Source of the DNA: UBA1038 sp964481445
GTDB lineage: Bacteria; Bacillota; Clostridia; Christensenellales; Aristaeellaceae
Direction of reading: 5' to 3'
DNA length: 27,649 nt
Assembly (NCBI GenBank): GCA_964481445.1
Contig: CAYZTQ010000019.1
Location: forward strand, 1 to 27,649
This document shows positions 7,753 through 15,959 of the stretch, piece by piece. Within the stretch, counting starts at the first letter, position 1, and each line of letters starts with the position of its first letter. A model generated the notes under the pieces. That model made no database searches, had not been told where the DNA came from, and was given only the letters and a program-made list of their open reading frames with translations. The translations under genes were made by a program, and so were the position numbers.

Positions 7753-8790
7753 ATGAAAGCACTGGTTTTAACGGGCCCGAGGCAGTTCAGCTATCAGGAG
7801 GTGGAGACACCCCTTCCCGGGCCGGGCGAAGTGAGGATCCATATCCGCGTCTGCGCTGTCTGCGGCAGCGACGTGCACGGTATCGATGGCTCGACCGGCC
7901 GCCGCAGGCCGCCCGTCATCATGGGGCACGAGGCCTCGGGCGTCATTGACGCGGTGGGCGAGGGGGTGACCGAGTGGAAAAAGGGCGACCGCGTCACCTT
8001 TGATTCCACCATCTACTGCGGGAAGTGCGATATGTGCCGCGCCGGGCACGTCAACCTGTGCGCGAACAGGCGGGTGCTGGGCGTTTCCTGCGCCGAATAC
8101 AGGCAAAACGGCGCCTTTGCCGAGTATGTCTGCGTGCCCGAGCGCATTTTGTACCGCCTGCCGGACGAGGTCAGCTTTCTTTCCGCCTCGATGGTGGAGC
8201 CGCTCTCCATTGCCTGCCACGCCGCGCTGCGCGCCCCGATCACGAGGGGCGGCACCGTGCTGGTCGCGGGCGTCGGCACCATCGGCATGTTGGTGGTGCA
8301 GGTGGTCAAAAGCATGGGCGCGGGCCTTATCATCGCCGCCGATATCGACGAAAAGCGCCTGAATATGTCCCTTTCCTGCGGCGCGGATGAGACCGTCAAC
8401 AGCGCAGAGCCCGGCGCGCTGGAAAAAATACTCGATTTGACCGGCGGCAGGGGGGTGGACTTCGCCTTTGACGCGACCGGCATCTCCGCCACGGTCGACC
8501 TCTGCGCGCGGGCGGGGGCGCTCAACGCCCACATCGTGCTGATCGGCAACGTGGCTCCCTCGGTCGATTTCCCGCTGCAAATCGCGGTCACCCGCCAGCA
8601 GACCTTTCACGGCAGCTGCGCCTCGGCGGGCGAATATCCCCAATGCCTCGAGCTGATCGCTTCGGGCGATATCGACGCTGCCTCGCTGGTCAGCAAAGTG
8701 GTGCCGCTTGAAGAGGGCGGCGAGTGGATCAATCGGGTGTACGACCGCGAGCCGGGCCTGTACAAGATCGCCCTTGAGGTATCCAAATGA
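7753..8790 (+). CDS. Zinc-dependent medium-chain dehydrogenase (sorbitol/threonine dehydrogenase-like)
   Basis: A 345-residue cytoplasmic MDR-family alcohol dehydrogenase. Catalytic zinc ligands are visible as Cys37 (CGSD), His59-Glu60 (GHE) and Glu149. The structural zinc is held by Cys89, Cys92, Cys95 and Cys103. The Rossmann motif GVGTIG lies at 173-178. The family oxidises secondary alcohols of sugars, polyols or hydroxyamino acids with NAD(P). Placement 27 nt after the permeases and a 4-nt overlap with the next oxidoreductase suggest it acts on the imported compound or its product. The exact substrate cannot be decided. Confidence 0.9.
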   Translation: MKALVLTGPRQFSYQEVETPLPGPGEVRIHIRVCAVCGSDVHGIDGSTGRRRPPVIMGHEASGVIDAVGEGVTEWKKGDRVTFDSTIYCGKCDMCRAGHVNLCANRRVLGVSCAEYRQNGAFAEYVCVPERILYRLPDEVSFLSASMVEPLSIACHAALRAPITRGGTVLVAGVGTIGMLVVQVVKSMGAGLIIAADIDEKRLNMSLSCGADETVNSAEPGALEKILDLTGGRGVDFAFDATGISATVDLCARAGALNAHIVLIGNVAPSVDFPLQIAVTRQQTFHGSCASAGEYPQCLELIASGDIDAASLVSKVVPLEEGGEWINRVYDREPGLYKIALEVSK

Positions 8791-9869
8791 GTGATACGCT
8801 GAAGGTCGCCATCATCGGCTGCGGCAAGGTCGGCCATTTTCACGCGAGGGCCTGGAGAGAGATCGAGGGCTGTGAGCTGGCCGCCTGCTGGAACCGCACC
8901 TTCTCGCGGGCGGAGGAGTTTGCCAAAACCTACGGCATCCGCCCCTATGAAGATCTGGAACAGATGGTGCGCGAGACGGGCGTGCGCGCCGCCTCCATCT
9001 GCACCACGCACATGAACCACGCCTCCGTGGCGTCGCGTCTGGCAAGGCTGGGCGTGCATATCATCGTGGAAAAGCCGCTGGCCGTTTCGCTCAGCGACTG
9101 CGACGAGATGATCGCCGCGGCCAAAGAGGGCGGCGTCCTCGGGGCGACCATCAGCCAGCGGCGCTTTTTTGAGGCTTCGCAGCGCGTCAAACAGGCCATC
9201 CTCGCGGGTAAGATAGGCAGGCCCATTCTCGGCACCGTCAACATGCTCGGCTGGCGCAGCATGGAATATTACCGTTCCGACCCCTGGCGGGGCAGCTGGG
9301 CGCTGGAGGGCGGCGGCGTGCTGGTCAATCAGGCCGTGCACCAGCTGGACCTGCTGCTGTGGTACATGGGCGAGGTGGAGAGTGTGTTCGGCATCTGGGA
9401 TACGCTCAACCATCCGGAGCTGGAGGTGGATGATACCGCGGCCGCGGTCATCCGCTTCAAGTCGGGCGCCATTGGCAACATCTGCGTGTCCAACAGCCAG
9501 AACCCGGCGCTGTTTGGCAATGTGCGCGTGCATGGCTACAACGGCGCGTCTATCGGCGTGCAGACGGACGGCGGGGCCATGTTCATCGCCGGGGTCAGCG
9601 GCGCGGCGGAGCCGCCCGTCAACGACCTGTGGACGGTCGAGGGGGAAAGCGAGCTGCTACCTCGGTATCAGGAGGAAGACAGAAAAGCCTTCCTCTCGGT
9701 GGACGATACGCACTACTTTAGGCTCCAGCTGGAGGATTTTGCCGCCGCCATCAGAGAAAAGCGCAGCCCTTTGGTGACGCTGGAGGATGGCCGCCGCGCG
9801 GTCGAATTGTTTGAGGGCATTTACCGCTCGCAGCGCGAGGGGAAACCGGTGCATTTCCCGCTGCGCTGA
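8787..9869 (+). CDS. Gfo/Idh/MocA family oxidoreductase
   Basis: A 360-residue NAD(P)-dependent sugar or inositol dehydrogenase-like protein. The N-terminal Rossmann fold has GCGKVG at residues 11-16. The family's EKP motif is at 95-97, with the catalytic Lys96. The C-terminal domain carries GGGVLVNQAVHQLD, whose His185 and Asp188 match the usual active-site positions. The ATGA overlap with the zinc dehydrogenase gene means the two are translationally coupled and probably catalyse linked steps, such as oxidation of an imported sugar or cyclitol. Members also include reductases and scaffold proteins, so the reaction remains open. Confidence 0.9.
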   Translation: MSDTLKVAIIGCGKVGHFHARAWREIEGCELAACWNRTFSRAEEFAKTYGIRPYEDLEQMVRETGVRAASICTTHMNHASVASRLARLGVHIIVEKPLAVSLSDCDEMIAAAKEGGVLGATISQRRFFEASQRVKQAILAGKIGRPILGTVNMLGWRSMEYYRSDPWRGSWALEGGGVLVNQAVHQLDLLLWYMGEVESVFGIWDTLNHPELEVDDTAAAVIRFKSGAIGNICVSNSQNPALFGNVRVHGYNGASIGVQTDGGAMFIAGVSGAAEPPVNDLWTVEGESELLPRYQEEDRKAFLSVDDTHYFRLQLEDFAAAIREKRSPLVTLEDGRRAVELFEGIYRSQREGKPVHFPLR

Positions 9870-9898
9870 GGGCATCGCATCATAAAGGAGGCTGAACC

Positions 9899-10810
9899 AT
9901 GGGGTTTGATATCAGAGAATTTGAAGTAAGAGGCGATAAAAAGATCCGCCTGAGCGATTTTGCCACCGAGGGCGGCAAAGACCTCAATAAGAAGAAGACC
10001 ATCAACGAAAGCATGCCGAAAAACATAGCGGAGATGGCTCAGCTGCAGGAAAAGCTCTACGCCGAAAACCAGCACGCGCTGCTGGTCGTGCTACAGGCGA
10101 TGGACGCGGCGGGCAAGGACGGCACCATCCGCCATGTGATGACCGGCCTCAACCCGCAGGGCACGCAGGTGGTCAGCTTCAAGGCCCCCTCCAGCGAGGA
10201 GATGGACCACGACTATCTCTGGCGCATCAGCAAGGCGCTGCCCCGCCGCGGCGAGATCGGTATCTTCAACCGCTCCCACTATGAGGATGTCATCGTGGCC
10301 CGGGTGCACGATCTGGTCAAAGGCTCGCAGCTGCCGGAAGAGCTGGTCACGCCGGATATCTGGAAAAAGCGCTACCGCCAGATCAGGGATTTTGAGCAGT
10401 ACCTGGCCGAAAACGGCGTGAAGGTGGTCAAAATCTTCCTGCATGTCTCCAAGGAAGAGCAGCGGGCGCGCCTGCTCGACCGCATCCGGCAGCCCGAGAA
10501 AAACTGGAAGTTCAGCTCCGGCGATATTGACGAGCGCCGCTACTGGCAGCAATATCAGGAGGCCTACGAACACCTGCTGAACAGCACCTCCACCCCCGAG
10601 GCGCCCTGGTATGTGGTGCCCGCGGATAAAAAGTGGTTCGCGCGCTACCTGGTCAGCGAAATCGTGCTGGACGCGCTGAAGGAAATCGACCCCCGGTACC
10701 CCGAGCTGTCCGAGAAAGAAAAGGGCCTGCTGGAAGAGTGCCGCGCCATCCTTGAGGCGGACAGCGAAGTGAAAAAGGAAGAACAAAACGTGACCGCCGA
10801 AAAGGAATAA
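9899..10810 (+). CDS. Polyphosphate kinase 2, class III-like
   Basis: A 303-residue PPK2-family protein. Walker A is QAMDAAGKDGT at 66-76, Walker B and lid entry is GIFNRSHYED at 121-130, and an R-rich lid lies around KEEQRARLLDR. The spacing and the YLWRI and HYEDV segments closely resemble class III PPK2 enzymes such as that of Meiothermus, which use polyphosphate to phosphorylate AMP and ADP to ATP. The class call is from memory of those sequences. The C-terminal ~35 residues are charged and Glu/Lys-rich. AAGGAGG lies 7 nt before the ATG. It begins only 29 nt after the dehydrogenase gene with no terminator between, so it is probably the last gene of the transport operon. Confidence 0.92.
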   Translation: MGFDIREFEVRGDKKIRLSDFATEGGKDLNKKKTINESMPKNIAEMAQLQEKLYAENQHALLVVLQAMDAAGKDGTIRHVMTGLNPQGTQVVSFKAPSSEEMDHDYLWRISKALPRRGEIGIFNRSHYEDVIVARVHDLVKGSQLPEELVTPDIWKKRYRQIRDFEQYLAENGVKVVKIFLHVSKEEQRARLLDRIRQPEKNWKFSSGDIDERRYWQQYQEAYEHLLNSTSTPEAPWYVVPADKKWFARYLVSEIVLDALKEIDPRYPELSEKEKGLLEECRAILEADSEVKKEEQNVTAEKE

Positions 10811-10828
10811 GGCTGAATCACCAAACAC

Positions 10829-10872
10829 AGAGCCTCCCGCCCAAGATTATTAGGCAGGAGGCTCTTATTTTT
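10829..10872 (+). terminator. Intrinsic terminator after PPK2
   Basis: AGAGCCTCC (10829-10837) pairs with GGAGGCTCT (10857-10865). The stem is extended inward by GCC/GGC across one C-A mismatch, and the loop is 11 nt. TCTTATTTTT follows. It ends the 4512-10810 operon. It also lies just beyond the stop of the convergent SH3b gene, where the T-tract is weak, so reverse termination is uncertain. Confidence 0.88.
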
Positions 10873-10897
10873 ACTTGAGTTTTATCATCGGCTGAGC

Positions 10898-12310
10898 TCA
10901 GGGGAACTGCAAATACCGGCTCATCACATAGCCCGTCTTTCCCTCATAGCGGACCATCGTCCAGCCCTCGCCGCGTATCAGCACATCCACCTTCGCCCCT
11001 TTGGGAAGGTTCGTCGCCACGTCAGACGTCTTATTGGGCGCGCGGCGCAGGCGCAGACCCGAGGTGACCCTGGCCTGAATATCAGGGGGATCAATGGCCT
11101 CCAGCACCCCGTCGTCGAAAATGGTGATGAGGCGTCCCTCCTCTGTCAGGCACATCAACTCATCAGGATACTGAAGGCTGCCGTCATAGGCGACAGACAC
11201 GCCGATCAGGCGCAGCTGCGTCCCCTTGGGCAGCCTGCCCTGCGTGAAATCCCATCCCAGGCGGTACCAATCCCCGCCGTTTCCCGACCCAAGATCGTAG
11301 AGCGTGCGCACCGAAAGAAGGCTTTTCTGCGCGCTTTTTGCATCAAAATCAAGGTACTGCATCCGAACAAGGCCATAATAGACGTTGCCGCCGCCTTCGC
11401 CGGTCACAAAAATGGAGGCCCAGTCGTCCGTATGATGCACCACCTGTACCCGAGCGCCCGCGAAAAGCTTGAAGTTCGCGGAGGCATCCGGATCGGCGGA
11501 GAAGCGCACATTCAGCCGGTCGAGCGGCTTGTCGCTGATGACGGTCGCCAGCGTTTTGCTGTGGTCGCCGTTTGGGTCAAGAAAACGGCTGTCGATAAAC
11601 CCGCCGCCTGCCAGCTGCGCTTTGCCCTCGACCATGGCCAGCACGGTGACCTGCTCCCCATCCCGCACCTGCCAATAGGCGTAGCTGTCGCTGTAGCCGG
11701 TGGCGGAGGCTGAGCGCAGCAGGAGGCCGCCCCCCGTATGCACGGTTTGAAGGGATGCGCCTTCCACGCCCCAGTCGGCGCTGTGCGCCTCAGGATAGCT
11801 GAGCGTCCTGACCTGCCGGAGACTGTCCTTGGGCATGAAGCCGAGGACGGCGGCGCCCAGGTCGATCAGATAGTCGTCGCCAAACTCTCCGCAGACCAGG
11901 GCAAGCGTGCCCGGCGCGTGGCGGGCGCTCAGGTGCCGGTGGGAAGGGGAGGAGTACAGGGGCGCGTCCTGCATGGCGACCTGTGCAAGAAACATGTCGC
12001 AGGGCAGATCATTGCTTGGCTCACCGTGCCAATCCCGGGGCAGGGCCTTCTCGGCCTTTTTCTGGTTCACCCAGACCGTACAGTCATGCGTCAGCCAGCA
12101 GGAATAAAGGCCCTGTTCAGTCTGCAGCGACAGTTCGGCGGCAAAGCCGTTATAAAGCGTGCCTGCTTTTTTGCCGCCGCCGCTTGCGGTATAGACCGTG
12201 ATGCCCCGGCCGCCGGTCGCGACCGTCAAGGGGTTGCTGCCCGCCAGCGCGCCGGGAAGGAGAGAAAAGACAAGGGCCGCCGTCAGGATGAGGGGCAGTA
12301 AACGCTTCAT
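10898..12310 (-). CDS. Secreted multi-SH3b-domain protein
   Basis: A 470-residue exported protein. The signal peptide spans residues 1-23 (MKRLLPLILTAALVFSLL then PGALA|GS) and has no lipobox. The last ~65 residues form a clear bacterial SH3 domain (RVTSGLRLRRAPN, then VDVLIRGEGWTMVRYEGKTG and YVMSRYLQFP). Several weaker SH3b-like units precede it, for example around VFTASGGG-type and LNVRFSADPD segments. No catalytic domain is seen, so it is likely a cell-wall or glycan-binding protein. I start it at the ATG at 12310, which has GGGAGG 7 nt upstream, and reject a 26-residue in-frame extension that precedes the signal peptide. It follows the FrnE-like gene by 82 nt. Confidence 0.82.
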   Translation of the reverse strand: MKRLLPLILTAALVFSLLPGALAGSNPLTVATGGRGITVYTASGGGKKAGTLYNGFAAELSLQTEQGLYSCWLTHDCTVWVNQKKAEKALPRDWHGEPSNDLPCDMFLAQVAMQDAPLYSSPSHRHLSARHAPGTLALVCGEFGDDYLIDLGAAVLGFMPKDSLRQVRTLSYPEAHSADWGVEGASLQTVHTGGGLLLRSASATGYSDSYAYWQVRDGEQVTVLAMVEGKAQLAGGGFIDSRFLDPNGDHSKTLATVISDKPLDRLNVRFSADPDASANFKLFAGARVQVVHHTDDWASIFVTGEGGGNVYYGLVRMQYLDFDAKSAQKSLLSVRTLYDLGSGNGGDWYRLGWDFTQGRLPKGTQLRLIGVSVAYDGSLQYPDELMCLTEEGRLITIFDDGVLEAIDPPDIQARVTSGLRLRRAPNKTSDVATNLPKGAKVDVLIRGEGWTMVRYEGKTGYVMSRYLQFP

Positions 12311-12392
12311 GCAGGTTCCTCCCGATGGTTCGTTCATCCTATACAACGCGGAATGAGGCCCCTTTCCTGCCTTCGGGCGATATTTCACCTGT

Positions 12393-13055
12393 TTATTTTG
12401 TCCCCCGGAATGTAGGCGGTACAGCCGCGCCCGCTTTCTTGAGCGCGTCCGTAAATACGCTCACGGGCTGCGCGCCGGAAATCTGTACGCGGCCGCCGAT
12501 GATGAAGTGCGGCACGCCCCGGATGCCGAGGCGCTCCGCCTGCGCCTGATCGTAAAGAACCTCTTCAAGATAGCGGCTGCTTTTCAAAACCTCAAGCGCT
12601 CTTTTCTCATCCAGCCCGATTTCGCCGGCGAGGCGGGCCAGCGTGGCGTGGTCGGCGATATCCAGCGAATCAGTAAAATAGGCCTTCATGACGCGCTCTT
12701 CCATCTCCGCCTGCCTGTTCTGCTCTTTGGCCCAGTGGCAGAGGCGGTGGGCGTCCCGCGTGCCGGCGGGGATGGCGCTGTCCATGTTGTAGATCAGCCC
12801 ATCCTCCCCGGCCTGCCTTGCAAGGCTCAGGTTCATACGGCGCGCCTGCTCATAGCTGTAGCCGTATTTTTCGGCGAGCACGGCGTGGATATCCCTGCCC
12901 GCGTAGCTTTTCTGCGAGGGGTCGAGCTGAAAACTGCGGTAGATGACCTCGGCTGCGCCGGCATCCGGGCCGAGCCGCTTCAGCGCCTTTTCCAGCCTGC
13001 GCTTGCCGATATAGCAAAAGGGACAGACCATGTCTGACCAGACTTCGATGACCAT
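12393..13055 (-). CDS. DsbA-family oxidoreductase, FrnE-like
   Basis: A 220-residue thioredoxin-fold protein of the FrnE/DsbA type. The CPFC active site is at residues 11-14 near the N-terminus, a long helical insertion follows, and RGVPHFIIGGR supplies the cis-proline loop near residues 180-190. There is no signal peptide, so it is cytoplasmic, as is typical of FrnE proteins, which are linked to thiol-disulfide chemistry and in some species to oxidative stress. The ribosome binding site is GGAGAAGG just before the ATG. It is read divergently from the nucleoside phosphorylase gene. Confidence 0.9.
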   Translation of the reverse strand: MVIEVWSDMVCPFCYIGKRRLEKALKRLGPDAGAAEVIYRSFQLDPSQKSYAGRDIHAVLAEKYGYSYEQARRMNLSLARQAGEDGLIYNMDSAIPAGTRDAHRLCHWAKEQNRQAEMEERVMKAYFTDSLDIADHATLARLAGEIGLDEKRALEVLKSSRYLEEVLYDQAQAERLGIRGVPHFIIGGRVQISGAQPVSVFTDALKKAGAAVPPTFRGTK

Positions 13056-13106
13056 TGGTTCCTTCTCCTTATGCGGACAAAAATCAACAGGCTTGCCCGC
13101 AGTTTG

Positions 13107-13112
13107 ATTCTA
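13107..13112 (-). promoter_or_regulatory. Possible -10 element for the FrnE-like gene
   Basis: TAGAAT on the minus strand lies 51 nt upstream of the FrnE-like start. No clear -35 hexamer is seen at the right distance, so this is only a suggestion. Confidence 0.25.
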
Positions 13113-13186
13113 CCCTGTTTTGAAGACGGAAGCTGGATCGGACGCTTCTTATTCATGAACCGATTGTTACAAAATTGCGCTCATTG

Positions 13187-13216
13187 TTTACCTTATTTCA
13201 AGCTTTATGATATAAT
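13187..13216 (+). promoter_or_regulatory. Promoter of the nucleoside phosphorylase gene
   Basis: TTTACC (13187-13192, four of six consensus bases) and a perfect TATAAT (13211-13216) are separated by 18 bp, in an AT-rich stretch 31 nt before the ATG. The -10 is strong and the -35 modest. Confidence 0.65.
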
Positions 13217-13247
13217 GTACGCACGATATCTATAGCGGAGGGTGCGC

Positions 13248-14570
13248 ATGGAGCTCATTGAGGTCATCGAAAGCAAAAAGCTGGGAAGAAGTCTGACGCA
13301 GGAGGAGATCGACTGCTTCGCCAGGGCGGCGGCCGACCCGAAAACACCGGATTATCAGCTGTCGGCGCTTCTGATGGCGATCCGCCTCAACGGCATGGAC
13401 GCGCGGGAAACGGCCGCGCTGACCCTTTCGATGGCGCATACCGGCGACATGCTGAAGCCCGATGTGGGCGGCGTCGCCGTTGACAAGCATTCCACCGGTG
13501 GCGTGGGCGATACCACGACGCTGGTTTTGGTGCCGCTGGTGGCCGCCTGCGGCGGCAAGGTAATCAAGATGAGCGGCCGGGGCCTCGGCCATACGGGCGG
13601 CACCATCGACAAGATGGAGAGCATCCGCGGCCTGCGCACCGAGCTTTCCGAGCAGGAGGCGGTCGATATCGTGCGCCGCGTCGGCTGCTGCGTGGCCGCC
13701 CAGTCGGGCGAGCTGGCCCCGGCGGATAAGCGCCTGTACGCGCTGCGCGACGTGACCTCCACGGTCGATTCCATCCCGCTGATCGCTTCTTCCGTGATGT
13801 CAAAGAAGCTCGCCATGGGGGCGGACGGCATTGTGCTGGATATCAAGGTGGGCGGCGGCGCGCTGATGCGCACGCTGCCCGAGGCGCTTGAGCTGGGGCA
13901 GGCCATGGTCGAAATCGGCAAAAGGGCCGGCCGCCGCGTCAACGCGCTGATTACCAGCATGGAAGAGCCGCTGGGCTCGCACATCGGCAACGCGCTTGAG
14001 GTCAAGGAGGCCATCGACGTGCTGGCGGGCCGGGTCAAGGGCCCGCTGCTGGAGGTGTCGCTGCTGCTGGGCGAAAGGATGCTGCTTCTGGCGGGCCTTT
14101 GCAAGGATACGCAGGAGGGGCGCGCCATGCTGCTGCATGCGCTTGAAAGCGGCGCGGGCCTTGAGAAGCTGCGCGAGATGGTTGAGGCGCAGGGCGGCGA
14201 GGGCGAGGCGGTGACGGATGTCCGGCTGCTTCCGCAGGCGAAGCTCCAAATCCCTGTTCCGGCGGAGGAGGACGGCTTTGTTTCCGGCATCGACGCGCTG
14301 GAGGTCGGGCTGATCGCCCGCGGCCTCGGCGCCGGGCGCGTGCGTAAGGAGGATGTGATCGACCCCGCGGTCGGCCTGATTCTGCATTGCCGCGTGGGGG
14401 ATGCCGTACGGGCAGGCGATACGCTGGCCGTTATTTACGCGAACGATGAAGCGAAGGGGGAGCAGGCCGCCCGCGCGCTGCTTGCCGCCGTACGCGTCGG
14501 CAAAGAGAAGACGGAAAGCCCCAAGCTGCTGTACGCCGTCATCAGCGAAGAAGGAATGGAGCTGCGCTGA
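13248..14570 (+). CDS. pdp: Pyrimidine-nucleoside phosphorylase
   Basis: A 440-residue cytoplasmic enzyme that splits pyrimidine nucleosides with phosphate to give base plus (deoxy)ribose-1-phosphate, for salvage or carbon use. The phosphate-binding KHSTGGVGDT lies at residues 80-89, and the family signature SGRGLGHTGGTIDKME at 109-124. The C-terminal alpha/beta domain continues to residue 440, the usual length of Firmicutes Pdp. The choice of Pdp over thymidine-specific DeoA is by length and taxonomic habit, not proof. The ATG at 13248 has GGAGG 6 nt upstream. An in-frame GTG at 13242 is less well spaced. A secreted unknown follows after 71 nt. Confidence 0.93.
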   Translation: MELIEVIESKKLGRSLTQEEIDCFARAAADPKTPDYQLSALLMAIRLNGMDARETAALTLSMAHTGDMLKPDVGGVAVDKHSTGGVGDTTTLVLVPLVAACGGKVIKMSGRGLGHTGGTIDKMESIRGLRTELSEQEAVDIVRRVGCCVAAQSGELAPADKRLYALRDVTSTVDSIPLIASSVMSKKLAMGADGIVLDIKVGGGALMRTLPEALELGQAMVEIGKRAGRRVNALITSMEEPLGSHIGNALEVKEAIDVLAGRVKGPLLEVSLLLGERMLLLAGLCKDTQEGRAMLLHALESGAGLEKLREMVEAQGGEGEAVTDVRLLPQAKLQIPVPAEEDGFVSGIDALEVGLIARGLGAGRVRKEDVIDPAVGLILHCRVGDAVRAGDTLAVIYANDEAKGEQAARALLAAVRVGKEKTESPKLLYAVISEEGMELR

Positions 14571-14641
14571 AGCGCCTGTCAAATTTGATGTTTTCCAAAG
14601 ACAATGGTTGGCCTGAGGCCCGAAGGAAAGGATAAAACGAT

Positions 14642-15793
14642 ATGAAACGCATGCTGGTATTTCTGATGGCGCTGTGCCTCGGCCTGCTGCCCGCTCTGGC
14701 GGAGCCTGCGGCCGCGCCCGGGCCCCTGACGCTGGAAGAGCTGAACGCCTTCACCGAGCGCCTTTTGGTGCGCGGCCTGGCCGACGCGCTGCCTGTCAGC
14801 CAGGGGGAAGACGGCCTTGGCTATATCGCCAGGGGCGAAGGCTATACGCTCTACCCCGAAAGCAGCGATCTGAGCCCCGATACCGTGCTGGCCGAAGCCG
14901 CCGTCACACTGGAGGCGGTCGAGAAGGAAGACCTGGAAGACCAGCGCGGCATTACCGTGCTGACGCCGCTGGACGTGGTGTACGCCTCCTATCCCAACGA
15001 GAACCCCTCCGTCTACGGCACCACCCTCGGCGCCGCGCTCTACCTCAAAGGCGAGCTGCCGGGCGCCGTGACGATGGGCACGGTCACCCGCGACGGGCAG
15101 GATGTGACGCTGGTTGAGCACAGCCTCTGGCTGCCGGTTGAGGATGGGTATATGAACGTCGGCATCCAGTACGTGATCGACCGCGCTCTGGTGGTGGGCA
15201 TCCACTATTTCGGCGGCAGCGCGCTGAAAACCGCGGACGAGGCGCGGGCTGCCTATGACAGCGTCAAGAGCCTGCTGGCGCAGCGCGATTACTTTGCCTA
15301 CGATACCGTGAGCCCCATGCCCCTGCAGAGCGAAGATTTAAGCTTCGGCGAGCTGGATTTTCTGGATCTGACGCCTGAACGCGCCGGGGAAGTGCTGGGC
15401 GAGGCGGTTTCGGACGAGCGGGTGAAGGATTCCAACGGCGACGAGCTGCGCGTGATGCAGTGGGAGGGCGTGGAAGCGGCCTTCTCCTACGGGGCGGACG
15501 GCAGCTTCAAGCGCGCCGAGCGCATGGATGTCTCCCTGCCCGGTCTGGAAGGCCCCCGCGGCCTGCGCGTCGGCACCGAGATCAAGCAGGCCATCGGCCG
15601 CTTTGAGCATGGCACGGAGCTGAACCCCACGCAGGTGCTGTACGGCGACGGCGAAACCGCGCCCTATGGCCGCATGGAAACGCAGGGCAGCGAGGCGCAG
15701 CTGCACTACGCGCTGGATCAGAACGGGGAGACCATCATGCTGATGCTGCTGTTTGTGGACGACGCGATGGTGAACATGTCCATCAGCTACTGA
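14642..15793 (+). CDS. Secreted protein of unknown function
   Basis: I do not recognise this 383-residue protein. Residues 1-20 form a clean signal peptide (MKRMLVFLMALCLGLLPALA|EP). The mature part is acidic and rich in beta-type segments. It splits into an N-terminal half (about 25-220) and a C-terminal half (about 230-383). The C-terminal half contains LTPERAGEVLGEAVSDE and LRVGTEIKQAIGRFEHG, a pattern loosely like the SmpA/BamE or putative beta-lactamase-inhibitor-like folds. It has no transmembrane anchor, sortase motif or lipobox. GGAAAGG lies about 10 nt before the ATG. It is 71 nt after the nucleoside phosphorylase and probably shares its transcript, with no obvious functional link. 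Confidence 0.8.
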   Translation: MKRMLVFLMALCLGLLPALAEPAAAPGPLTLEELNAFTERLLVRGLADALPVSQGEDGLGYIARGEGYTLYPESSDLSPDTVLAEAAVTLEAVEKEDLEDQRGITVLTPLDVVYASYPNENPSVYGTTLGAALYLKGELPGAVTMGTVTRDGQDVTLVEHSLWLPVEDGYMNVGIQYVIDRALVVGIHYFGGSALKTADEARAAYDSVKSLLAQRDYFAYDTVSPMPLQSEDLSFGELDFLDLTPERAGEVLGEAVSDERVKDSNGDELRVMQWEGVEAAFSYGADGSFKRAERMDVSLPGLEGPRGLRVGTEIKQAIGRFEHGTELNPTQVLYGDGETAPYGRMETQGSEAQLHYALDQNGETIMLMLLFVDDAMVNMSISY

Positions 15794-15807
15794 TTTTGGT
15801 GATTTCT

Positions 15808-15849
15808 TTCGGCCTGCGGCGCTGGGGCTGCCTGCCGCCGCGGGCCGAA
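15808..15849 (+). repeat. GC-rich inverted repeat after the secreted-protein gene
   Basis: TTCGGCCTGCGGCG (15808-15821) pairs with CGCCGCGGGCCGAA (15836-15849) over 14 bp with one G-T pair and a 14-nt loop. No T-run follows on the plus strand. It may be a 3'-protective stem or a rho-independent signal lacking its U-tract. Confidence 0.5.
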
Positions 15850-15872
15850 GCTCGGATGGCCTGCCCTTCCGA

Positions 15873-15901
15873 ACCTCCCAAGAGACCTTGGGGGGTGCTT
15901 T
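15873..15901 (+). terminator. Probable terminator before the TPR gene
   Basis: ACCTCCCAAG (15873-15882) pairs with CTTGGGGGGT (15887-15896) over 10 bp with one G-T pair around an AGAC loop. GCTTTC follows. The short T-run makes it a weak terminator. It would separate the 13248-15793 unit from the 15960-23065 operon. Confidence 0.45.
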
Positions 15902-15959
15902 CATGAAAACAAAGCGGCCCGCGGGGCCGGCCCCATCATAGACTCTCAGGAGGAGAAAC

